Assembly (NCBI GenBank): GCA_016303085.1
Contig: JAEDMI010000118.1
Location: 1-7,652, forward strand
DNA from: Acetatifactor sp.
Lineage (GTDB): Bacteria > Bacillota > Clostridia > Lachnospirales > Lachnospiraceae
Length of the DNA stretch: 7,652 nt
Direction of reading: 5' to 3'
Positions within the stretch are counted from its first letter, which is position 1. Every line of letters starts with the position of its first letter. Of this stretch, positions 1 to 6,134 are shown piece after piece. Below the pieces are notes generated by a model that saw only the letters and a list, made by a program, of their open reading frames with translations, had not been told where the DNA came from and did not search any database. The translations under genes and the position numbers were made by a program.

Positions 1-3000
1 AGAAAGCGGGGAAGTCGATTGGAAAGATTTCAGTACCAATCTTGCCGCAGGAGATACAGTTGAACTTAAGTACACAAAGGATTACAGCGGGGATGGAAAC
101 AGAGACACCGTCTGGCTGAAACAATTTACCTTTGCTCCTCTGTACAGGCTCACCTTCTCCGGTGCACCTGATGGAACAGATTTTGTCGTTAAACATGGAG
201 AAACTGAGATTGCAGCGGAGTCTGACGGAAGCTATCTTCTCGAGACAGGCACATATACCTATGCTGCCTCTGCTTTCGGCTATGAAACAGGAACAGGTAC
301 TGTGGAGATAACATCGGCGGATGTTGTTCATCCAGTAAGCCTTGCTGCAAAAACAGGATATGATGTATCCTTTAACATAACCAGGCCTGACAGCATTGCT
401 GCGGAGGCAGCCATAGAGGTAAAATATGGAAACAAAGTAATACCTGCCTCAGAAGCCGGTAAATACACCCTTCCTGCAGGTGAATATACCTATACGGTAA
501 CCTGTGAAGGCTGTGAAACAGAAACCGGAACGTTTATGGTTGAAAACGCAGACAAAACCGTGAACGTAGGACTGATAAAGAAACTGCGCTTCGAAGATTT
601 CTTTACTCAGATTACAGAAAAAGCAACTGTCACAAACCAGACGGGAGCTTACCCTTATAATCCAGTAAAGAACGGGGACGAAAAGTATCTTCAATCATCA
701 AATAAAGCCAATGGTTCAACAAGTACCATTACTTTTGAATTTCAAAAGCCTTCCGTACTGTCTTTTGAATATATGGTCTCTGAGGAAGGAAGCACATCAA
801 CAAGCAGCGACTACGGACTGATTATAAAGCGCAACAATACTCAGATTGCGAGCTTCGAAGAAGTGAGTGATGCGTGGAAAACATATCAGATCTCTGCAGA
901 TGCAGGTGATATAGTAACACTTGTATACAGCTGTTATAAAAATGATTATTCCATGACTCAGTCAGATGAAAACTGGCTGCGTTTGAAAAACTTCAATGCA
1001 GCACCTCTTACGAAAGTAATATTTGATGGCATGTCTGAAAATGCTGTAATCACCGTTAAGAGGAATACAGAAGCAATTACACCTGTGGACGGAAAATATC
1101 TGCTTTCTGAAGGCACATACGAGTATGAAGTGAAAGCCTTTGGATATGAAACAATCTCGGCAAGAAGCTTTACTCTGGACGGCACCAAAGAGAGCATGAC
1201 TGAAACAGTGACCATGACTCCAACACAACGTGTAAATGTTACCTTTGCAATCACCGAACCTGCATCAGGTGCCGTCGTGGTTGTAAAAAACAGCACAGGA
1301 GAGATAATGGCTCCGACAGCTGAAAACAGCATGATTTACAGCTTGCCGAAGGATGAAGAGTATTCTTGTGAAATAAGCGCAGAGGGATATATTTCCGCAG
1401 AAAAGCATTTCAGGGCAGATGCAGGAAAGACCATAACTGTGGCGCTAGTAAGCGCGGGAGTAGCATGGGATGGAACGACGAAAAGCGAGCCAGTGCAGGA
1501 AAACGGGGTTTATCAGATTGCCAATGGTGACGAGTTGGCATGGTTCGCCGAGCAGGTAAGCAGCACTCCTTCAATCAACGGAAAGCTGATCGCCAACATT
1601 AACCTTGGTGGCAAGACTTGGAGTGGATTTGGGGTATACGATTATAATGACAATGCGTCCGGATTCGCAGGTACTCTGGATGGTGGCGGATATACCATAA
1701 GTGGACTTTCCGGATCCTCCGGTCTGGTGAACTGCCTGGCACCAGGTGGTACGATAAAGAACCTAACAGCAGCAGGAGAGATATCAGGCTCAGGCGTTAT
1801 AGGAGGTATTGCCAATACCAGCAAAGGAACCATAGAAAACTGCGTTTTCAAGGGTAGCATAATAAATTCCGAAAATTCCGGCACAGGGGGAATAGCAGGG
1901 CGAGCAACTGCTGGAAATAAAATAAAGGGTTGTATAAGTACGGCAACAGTTAAAAACAGCTATGCATACTATAATTCTGAGCTAAAGACAGGCGGCATAG
2001 CAGGTTATACCTATGGCATCATTGAAAACTGTTACTTTACCGGAGAAGTTCAGGCAGACGCAAGCAAAACGAGCAACAAAGCCATTGGTGGAATTGCCGG
2101 TACTGTATACGCTGCAGGAACAATAAAGAATTCCTACACGATTGGATCTGTAACCGGACCTGAGGCAGGCATCGGTGCAGTGGCAGGAATCAACAGCGGT
2201 GCTATCACAAATGTATATTATCTGGAAGGAACCACTGCCAATGCAGTCGCTTTTAACAGCGCTTCTTGTGCGATAGACGTCAGTCAGAAGACCTCCGGCG
2301 AAATGAAAGAGGGGTTATTCGCATACACCCTGGGAGACGCCTTTAATCAGGATGATGCTGCTGGCAGCATCAATGGCGGATACCCTGTTCTGAAATGGCA
2401 GGGAGGAACGGAGCCGTCAGTACCACAATTTGAACAGGATGCCATTTCTGACATGAACGCAATCGTACTTAAAGATGCAGGAAAAGCTGCTTCGATCGAG
2501 GCTTCCAAGAAGCAGGTACGAGACGATCTTGCACGTGATGGTATGTTTGCAAAGGAATGGGAAACCATAGGAGGGTTAACTGAGGACGAAAAAGAAGCAA
2601 AACTGATAGCTGGTTATGATGAGTATCTGCAATATCAGCTTGCGCTAATGGGGAAAACCATTGATGAGACTTATGAAATTATGGGAATAGACCAGTCTGA
2701 TGATGGAATCCTGCAGGCAAATTCTGAAGGAATTTACGAATTCAGAAATGAAATTACCATTACGTTTCCAAATCAGGGAGAAAAGGGCAGCAGTATTTCC
2801 TGGAGCAGCAGCAATGAAGATGTAATTGATCCGTTGACAGGTAAAGTTACCCTTCCGGCAAGTGAAACTGCTGCGATTACTCTTACAGCGTCGGTAACAA
2901 AGGGAAACATTTCAAAAACAAAAGAATTTAAGTGTATTGTTTATTCGAACAGCAGTCAGGATCAGCAGCTCCTTGAAGAGATAAAGGCAAAAGCTGAGCA

Positions 3001-5986
3001 GACAAGCAATTTCATTCAGCCTCTTCAGATGTACAACCATACGAACATGAGAGAGGTTATGGAACAGTGGCTGTCAAAAAGAGGCTACAAGACACAGGCA
3101 ATAGATGGCTCCGGAATTACAGTTGAATTTGTAAGCGCAGGAACGAAGGCTATGCCAAATGACAATAAGACATATATTGACGATGACGGGTCCATCACCT
3201 ATTTTACAGGAAGTGAATATGGATACGGAACCAAATATGCTTTGTATAACGATGTTAAGTTCAGACTGACATTCAATGAAGCTGCAACAGAGGTGAGTGT
3301 TCGTGTCCATATAGGATGGGATGCAGAATATGTTCAGAATCTTCTGGATGAAGCCATGAACAAGATTACATGGGACAGCATTAAAGGAAGCAATACCAAT
3401 ACTTCAAAAGACGAATTTTCTGAGGGGTGGAATCGTACGGTAGTTGAGGGTGATGTAACCGGAGAACTGACCCTTCCATATAACCTCACAAACAGCAAAA
3501 TAACTTATGCAAATATAAAGTGGACGGCTACGGATATGGATGCGCTCTACGTCAGTGACAATGGCGACGGCACCTATGCAGCTACTCTTGTAAGGCCTGC
3601 CAAGGGTGAGGAAGCAAACCACTTTACCTTAAAGGGTATAGCAACATTTGAATTCTGGGATGATTATACAATCGAGCAGACAACTACTATGAATGGCAAG
3701 ATAGAGTTAGCTGAAAGCTTTAAACTCTTCGACATTACTGTTCCTGCCAACACCGAAGACCAGTCTGCGGGAATTAACACAGCGCTGGAGAAATACCCTG
3801 AGCTGATAAGAGATTTTGTCAACAAGACACAGACTGTAGAAATGTCCAATGTAAGAGATGATCTTCAGATGCCGAGACCTGCAGTACTGGAGGATAACGG
3901 CATCTTGACGGATCGCTATTACCAGAAAGTTGTCATGACAAGCGGCAATACAGATCTTCTCGAATTCAACGGGTATCACGCCTATGTATATCGTCCGCTG
4001 CCCGGAGAAGATCCAGCTGAAGTAGAGTATACAATTCAGATTCTCGACCGCAGAAACAATGCGCTTTTGGGAGAAAAGACTTTCAAAATGACAATCAAAC
4101 CTCTTGAACAGTCAGAACTAGATGCAGCAGCTGGATGGATGAACAAAATCTGCACAGAGGAAGTTTTCTGGAACGGTATCAAAGGTGAAAACACATCTAA
4201 GGATTATGTAACATCTGAGATGAATCCGTTCGAAGAAATACTTGATAACAACGGTGAAATAGAGTATGTGAGAGGAGCAATAAACCTTACTTTCGGAGGA
4301 GCGGAGGTGGACGATCTTCCGGGTTATGATCCGATGTATTCCCAGCCGTGGCGTCAGCTTCGTTCCAGCAAACCGTCAGTGGTGGCCTGCGAAACTCTGC
4401 AGTTCGAACAGCCGGAATATAACACAGAAGTTACGTTGGACAGCGTTTTGACTCACAGCAGTCTGGGAAAGTACTGGACAAAATTCGGCACAGATCCGAG
4501 ATATAAGGATTTCGAACAGTTCTATAAGAGACCGATTGCAGTTACAATTACCCTTGCGGGCAAAACAGGAACTGATGATCCTGATCCACAGCCGACAACG
4601 ATGTCGGTAACCGTTTCCGTTGATGGAAAAGGAAGCAAAGGGTTTAAGAACATCGGCAGTTACATAGTTGATGGGTTGAATCCGGATACGGCAACCGCGT
4701 GGGATGCTGTACGCACAGCTCTCACAAGTTCGGGATACAGTTTCAGCGGCATGGGGGATTACGTCGCATCGATTACAGATCCTGATGGCGTAACTCTGAC
4801 AGATACCGATACTCCAAACAGCGGCTGGCTTTATACCGTGAACGGAGAATTACCTGATGTGTACATGGGGTCATATTATCTGAAGGCAGGTGATAAAATC
4901 CTTCTGTACTACACTTCAGATTACAAGGAGGATCCTCTTGCAGGTGCCATGATACCTTCTGATGAGGAAGAAGTCATCACGGTTAAGGATACCTCTGGCA
5001 TGGCAATAACCACCACTCCGACCGAAGTAACTGTAAGCGGAACTACAGCCACAGCAAGCGTAAAGAAAGAAAATGTAGAAGCGATTCTGAAGCAGGCGAA
5101 GGAAAACAAGTCCGAGGAAATCGTGCTTAACGTAGCTGCATCCGACACTAAGGGCGTGGAAACAGTAAAAATTCAGCTTGACACAGCGACTGTGAAGTCC
5201 GTAGTATCAGACACAGATGCAGCGCTTACCGTAAAGACCGAAAACGGACAGGTAAGCCTTGACCGTGAAGCTTTAACTGCCATCGTCTCAGAAGCCAAAG
5301 GAACAACCATCACGCTGGAGGTTGTAAAGGTTGCAAAACCTACCGAAACCCAGCAGAAGGCGGCAGGAACAAACGGACAGGTGCTTCAGCTTACCGTCAA
5401 GTCCGGAGATAAGATCATCTCAGACTTCAAGCAGGGAAAGGCAACAGTAACCGTTGAAATCCCGACGAAGCTTCAGAACAAGAAGGTTGCTGCGATCTAC
5501 ATCGCTGAAGACGGCAAGATTGAGCAGCTTTCAGGAAAGACCGTGAAAATCGGCGGCAAGGATTATTACGCTTTCGAAACACCGTACTTCTCAGTCTTTG
5601 CGCTGGTAGACGCTGAGGAGCTGGGACTGGAAGTAAACGATGAAGAGCAGGTCAAGCTGGAGAAGCTGATCGCAGGTGTAGAAAACACCACGCTGAAGGC
5701 ATCTTCCAAGAAGGTAGCAAGCGGCATCAAGATTACCTGGACCAAGTCGAAGGGATACAGAATGGATTACTACGAAGTCTTCCGCTCCACGAAGCGGTAC
5801 AGCGGCTTCGGCAAGGTAGCCTTTTATACCACGAAAAATGCAAAGAATCCGTCGAAGACATACTATGTAAATACTGGGAAGCTGAAGAAAGGTACCCGGT
5901 ACTACTATAAGGTACGCGGCGTGCGAATTCTGGACGGCAAGAAGTATTATACCCAGTGGTCCACGAAGGTTTGGAGAGTTGCATAA
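1..5986 (+). CDS. Giant multi-domain surface/secreted repeat protein, 5'-truncated
   Basis: The frame is open from base 2 to the TAA at 5984-5986, giving 1994 visible residues (residue 1 = codon at base 2). The gene starts upstream of the window. The GTG at 302 lies inside a repeat domain and is not a credible start. Domains in order: beta-sandwich-like tail (residues 1-47), PEGA-like repeats (about 48-113, 120-194, 337-407, 411-486), a complete beta-sandwich-like module (195-336), GLUG beta-helix region (489-800), aBig-like modules (about 813-1520), DUF4430 (1534-1643), a beta-rich stalk (1658-1890) and a basic Fn3-like module (1892-1994). No catalytic motif, transmembrane segment, LPXTG or SLH motif is visible. 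The domain types are known from extracellular proteins of Clostridia, so export and a role in adhesion or envelope binding are inferred. The signal peptide would lie outside the window. Lysine codon use changes near 5050. A terminator follows 34 bp after the stop, so this gene ends its transcript. Confidence 0.93.
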   Translation, partial: ESGEVDWKDFSTNLAAGDTVELKYTKDYSGDGNRDTVWLKQFTFAPLYRLTFSGAPDGTDFVVKHGETEIAAESDGSYLLETGTYTYAASAFGYETGTGTVEITSADVVHPVSLAAKTGYDVSFNITRPDSIAAEAAIEVKYGNKVIPASEAGKYTLPAGEYTYTVTCEGCETETGTFMVENADKTVNVGLIKKLRFEDFFTQITEKATVTNQTGAYPYNPVKNGDEKYLQSSNKANGSTSTITFEFQKPSVLSFEYMVSEEGSTSTSSDYGLIIKRNNTQIASFEEVSDAWKTYQISADAGDIVTLVYSCYKNDYSMTQSDENWLRLKNFNAAPLTKVIFDGMSENAVITVKRNTEAITPVDGKYLLSEGTYEYEVKAFGYETISARSFTLDGTKESMTETVTMTPTQRVNVTFAITEPASGAVVVVKNSTGEIMAPTAENSMIYSLPKDEEYSCEISAEGYISAEKHFRADAGKTITVALVSAGVAWDGTTKSEPVQENGVYQIANGDELAWFAEQVSSTPSINGKLIANINLGGKTWSGFGVYDYNDNASGFAGTLDGGGYTISGLSGSSGLVNCLAPGGTIKNLTAAGEISGSGVIGGIANTSKGTIENCVFKGSIINSENSGTGGIAGRATAGNKIKGCISTATVKNSYAYYNSELKTGGIAGYTYGIIENCYFTGEVQADASKTSNKAIGGIAGTVYAAGTIKNSYTIGSVTGPEAGIGAVAGINSGAITNVYYLEGTTANAVAFNSASCAIDVSQKTSGEMKEGLFAYTLGDAFNQDDAAGSINGGYPVLKWQGGTEPSVPQFEQDAISDMNAIVLKDAGKAASIEASKKQVRDDLARDGMFAKEWETIGGLTEDEKEAKLIAGYDEYLQYQLALMGKTIDETYEIMGIDQSDDGILQANSEGIYEFRNEITITFPNQGEKGSSISWSSSNEDVIDPLTGKVTLPASETAAITLTASVTKGNISKTKEFKCIVYSNSSQDQQLLEEIKAKAEQTSNFIQPLQMYNHTNMREVMEQWLSKRGYKTQAIDGSGITVEFVSAGTKAMPNDNKTYIDDDGSITYFTGSEYGYGTKYALYNDVKFRLTFNEAATEVSVRVHIGWDAEYVQNLLDEAMNKITWDSIKGSNTNTSKDEFSEGWNRTVVEGDVTGELTLPYNLTNSKITYANIKWTATDMDALYVSDNGDGTYAATLVRPAKGEEANHFTLKGIATFEFWDDYTIEQTTTMNGKIELAESFKLFDITVPANTEDQSAGINTALEKYPELIRDFVNKTQTVEMSNVRDDLQMPRPAVLEDNGILTDRYYQKVVMTSGNTDLLEFNGYHAYVYRPLPGEDPAEVEYTIQILDRRNNALLGEKTFKMTIKPLEQSELDAAAGWMNKICTEEVFWNGIKGENTSKDYVTSEMNPFEEILDNNGEIEYVRGAINLTFGGAEVDDLPGYDPMYSQPWRQLRSSKPSVVACETLQFEQPEYNTEVTLDSVLTHSSLGKYWTKFGTDPRYKDFEQFYKRPIAVTITLAGKTGTDDPDPQPTTMSVTVSVDGKGSKGFKNIGSYIVDGLNPDTATAWDAVRTALTSSGYSFSGMGDYVASITDPDGVTLTDTDTPNSGWLYTVNGELPDVYMGSYYLKAGDKILLYYTSDYKEDPLAGAMIPSDEEEVITVKDTSGMAITTTPTEVTVSGTTATASVKKENVEAILKQAKENKSEEIVLNVAASDTKGVETVKIQLDTATVKSVVSDTDAALTVKTENGQVSLDREALTAIVSEAKGTTITLEVVKVAKPTETQQKAAGTNGQVLQLTVKSGDKIISDFKQGKATVTVEIPTKLQNKKVAAIYIAEDGKIEQLSGKTVKIGGKDYYAFETPYFSVFALVDAEELGLEVNDEEQVKLEKLIAGVENTTLKASSKKVASGIKITWTKSKGYRMDYYEVFRSTKRYSGFGKVAFYTTKNAKNPSKTYYVNTGKLKKGTRYYYKVRGVRILDGKKYYTQWSTKVWRVA
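2..142 (+). repeat. Partial copy of the beta-sandwich-like module (tail only)
   Basis: The first 47 residues align by eye with the end of the complete module at 584-1009. Both share, in order, a W-K pair, AGD, V-x-L-x-Y, a K..DYS stretch, W-L-x-x-F and A-P-L, and both are followed directly by a PEGA-like repeat with F-x-G. The window therefore opens inside one [module + PEGA-like] unit. This similarity is seen in the sequence; the fold is inferred. Confidence 0.7.
143..340 (+). repeat. PEGA-like Ig-fold repeat 1
   Basis: Residues 48-113. The core reads DG.YLLETGTYTYAASAFGYET, the 'y.l..G.Y.y...a.GYe' pattern typical of PEGA-type surface domains. It matches repeats 2-4 (359-583, 1010-1222, 1232-1459). 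Boundaries are approximate. Confidence 0.65.
359..583 (+). repeat. PEGA-like Ig-fold repeat 2
   Basis: Residues 120-194. The core reads GKYTLPAGEYTYTVTCEGCE, followed by TETGTF. It is unusual among the four repeats in having two cysteines three residues apart (residues 168 and 171, codons 503-505 and 512-514). The second replaces the Tyr of the GYE motif. Confidence 0.65.
584..1009 (+). repeat. Complete beta-sandwich-like module
   Basis: Residues 195-336, from LRFEDFF to NAAPL. It contains a predicted jelly-roll-like pattern: 'STSTITFEFQKPSVLSFEYM', then a W-K / AGD / V-Y segment and W-L-R-L-K-N-F. The pattern (hydrophobic strands, 'a.V..Y.KD.s...g.D.a.lk.f') resembles non-catalytic binding or adhesion modules in clostridial surface proteins, where a reporter strand leads into a PEGA-like domain. 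Ligand unknown. The tail of a second copy opens the window. Confidence 0.55.
1010..1222 (+). repeat. PEGA-like Ig-fold repeat 3
   Basis: Residues 337-407. The core reads DGKYLLSEGTYEYEVKAFGY and closely matches repeat 1 (DG.YLL..GTY.Y...AFGYET). This supports duplication of the whole [module + PEGA-like] unit. Confidence 0.65.
1232..1459 (+). repeat. PEGA-like Ig-fold repeat 4
   Basis: Residues 411-486. It begins VNVTFAITEPASGAVVVVKN and ends with KTITVAL. It resembles repeat 2 in its start (V.F.IT.P) and in its end (KTV.V.L / KTITVAL), but is the most diverged in the GY core (AEGYISAE). Confidence 0.6.
1466..2401 (+). other. GLUG-type beta-helix domain within the giant protein
   Basis: Residues 489-800. 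The domain starts with the flank WDGTTKSEP...GVYQI..GDELAWFAEQV and has a GTLDGGGYTISGL segment. Five Gly-rich turns follow, with the GGIAG-type motif at about 1802, 1886, 1991, 2087 and 2174 (spacing 84, 105, 96 and 87 bp). Each turn carries the pattern GGIAG...G.I.N.y..G.V. It closes with LFAYTLGDAFNQ and INGGYPVLKWQ, the usual C-terminal cap of these domains. GLUG repeats are known from extracellular adhesin-like proteins and form right-handed beta-helical arrays. No active-site residues are recognised. Confidence 0.8.
2438..2950 (+). other. Helical linker plus atrophied bacterial Ig-like (aBig) module
   Basis: Residues about 813-983. A charged helical segment (ISDMNAIVLKDAGKAASIEA and on) is followed by an Ig-like strand set: ITFPNQGEKGSSISWSSSNE, then DPLTGKVTLP and ITLTASVTKGN. 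The ISWSSSNE.VID..GKV pattern is typical of aBig/Big domains in Firmicute surface proteins. Structural role inferred. Confidence 0.7.
3356..4138 (+). repeat. Long module A opened by MNKI..W..IKG.NT.SKD linker
   Basis: The linker at 3356 (MNKITWDSIKGSNTNTSKD) recurs at 4139 as MNKI....VFWNGIKGENTSKD, exactly 783 bp (261 codons) later. Module A then holds Ig-like strands: GELTLPYNLTN, IKWTATD..ALYVSDNGDGTY and a second half with ITVPAN to FKMTIKPLE. Each linker precedes a new Ig-like unit, so this looks like a diverged internal duplication. Ends are approximate. Confidence 0.55.
4139..4560 (+). repeat. Shorter module B opened by the same linker
   Basis: This begins with the second MNKI...IKGENTSKD linker, followed by EYVRGAINLTFGG, then RSSKPSVVACETLQF and VTITLAGKTG. 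It ends in an Asp/Pro linker (TDDPDPQP) before DUF4430. It matches the first half of module A only, so it may be a shortened copy. Its RSSKPSVV strand occupies the place of KWTATD in module A. Confidence 0.5.
4601..4930 (+). other. DUF4430 (transcobalamin-like) domain within the giant protein
   Basis: Residues 1534-1643. It begins MSVTVSVDGKG, has a central TAWDAVRTALTSSGYSFS segment, and ends with the family signature SGWLYTVNGELPDVYMGSYY, followed by LKAGDKILLYYTSDY. This W.Y.VNG....g...y.l..GD.i...y arrangement is the hallmark of DUF4430, a small alpha/beta domain related to the C-terminal domain of transcobalamin and common in Gram-positive surface proteins. Ligand unknown here. Confidence 0.85.
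5675..5983 (+). other. Basic Fn3-like C-terminal module within the giant protein
   Basis: Residues 1892-1994, the last 103 residues. The order ITWTKSKGY...YYEVFRSTKRYSGFGK...KKGTRYYYKVRG.R..DGKKYYTQWS is the fibronectin-III-like terminal domain found at the end of many surface proteins of gut Clostridia. It has 25 Lys/Arg against 4 Asp/Glu and 12 Tyr, so it is strongly basic. With no LPXTG or SLH motif in the protein, it could mediate non-covalent retention on the anionic cell wall; that is inference. Confidence 0.75.
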
Positions 5987-5998
5987 ACTCGCATAAAC
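5981..5998 (+). repeat. 8-bp direct repeat over the stop codon
   Basis: GCATAAAC occurs at 5981-5988 and again at 5991-5998, separated by TC. The first copy contains the TAA stop. It may be chance or a slippage product; no function is assigned. Confidence 0.4.
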
Positions 5999-6020
5999 AA
6001 TGCGCAGAAAATGAATATGG

Positions 6021-6057
6021 GAGGAACGGCTTACAAGAGCCGTTCCTCTTGTGTTTT
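6021..6057 (+). terminator. Intrinsic (rho-independent) terminator
   Basis: A perfect 11-bp stem pairs GAGGAACGGCT (6021-6031) with AGCCGTTCCTC (6038-6048) around a 6-nt loop TACAAG. A T-rich run TTGTGTTTT (6049-6057) follows. It lies 34 bp after the stop of the giant gene on the same strand, so it ends that transcript and insulates the next gene. The stem is symmetrical, but the opposite strand lacks a good T-tract beyond it. Confidence 0.9.
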
Positions 6058-6077
6058 CAGGGCTTCTGGGGTATAAT
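6049..6077 (+). promoter_or_regulatory. Sigma-A-type promoter for the downstream ATPase gene
   Basis: The -10 box is a perfect TATAAT at 6072-6077. A -35-like TTGTGT sits at 6049-6054, which gives the optimal 17-bp spacer (3 of 6 matches to TTGACA). Transcription would start near 6084, leaving an untranslated leader of about 50 nt. The -35 element lies in the T-tract of the preceding terminator. There is no extended -10 TG. No operator is recognised. Confidence 0.7.
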
Positions 6078-6118
6078 AGGGGCAGAAAGTGTGATGACAT
6101 GCAGATTTATGAGAGAAG

Positions 6119-6125
6119 AAAGGAG
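6119..6125 (+). promoter_or_regulatory. Ribosome binding site deciding the ATG at 6135
   Basis: AAAGGAG is followed by 9 nt before the ATG at 6135, a near-ideal Shine-Dalgarno. An in-frame ATG at 6099 has no comparable site upstream, so 6135 is preferred. The 6099 start would add 12 residues. Confidence 0.8.
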
Positions 6126-6134
6126 CCGGAGAGC

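Noticed and set aside
1787..2230. Possible CRISPR or DNA-level tandem repeat in the Gly-rich region
   Set aside because: The periodicity is at protein level (GLUG turns at 84-105 bp spacing) with variable DNA and an open frame. There are no identical repeats with spacers.
302..5986. GTG at 302 as the start of the giant gene
   Set aside because: The same frame is open to base 2 and codes for a repeat domain that continues across 302. There is no Shine-Dalgarno or signal peptide at 302.
5591..6100. 169-residue minus-strand frame at the end of the giant gene
   Set aside because: It is antisense to a clearly coding domain and crosses the terminator. Its composition looks like a shadow of the coding strand.
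6078..6134. Riboswitch or structured leader before the ATPase gene
   Set aside because: The leader is only about 50 nt, and I find no stable hairpin or known aptamer motif in it.
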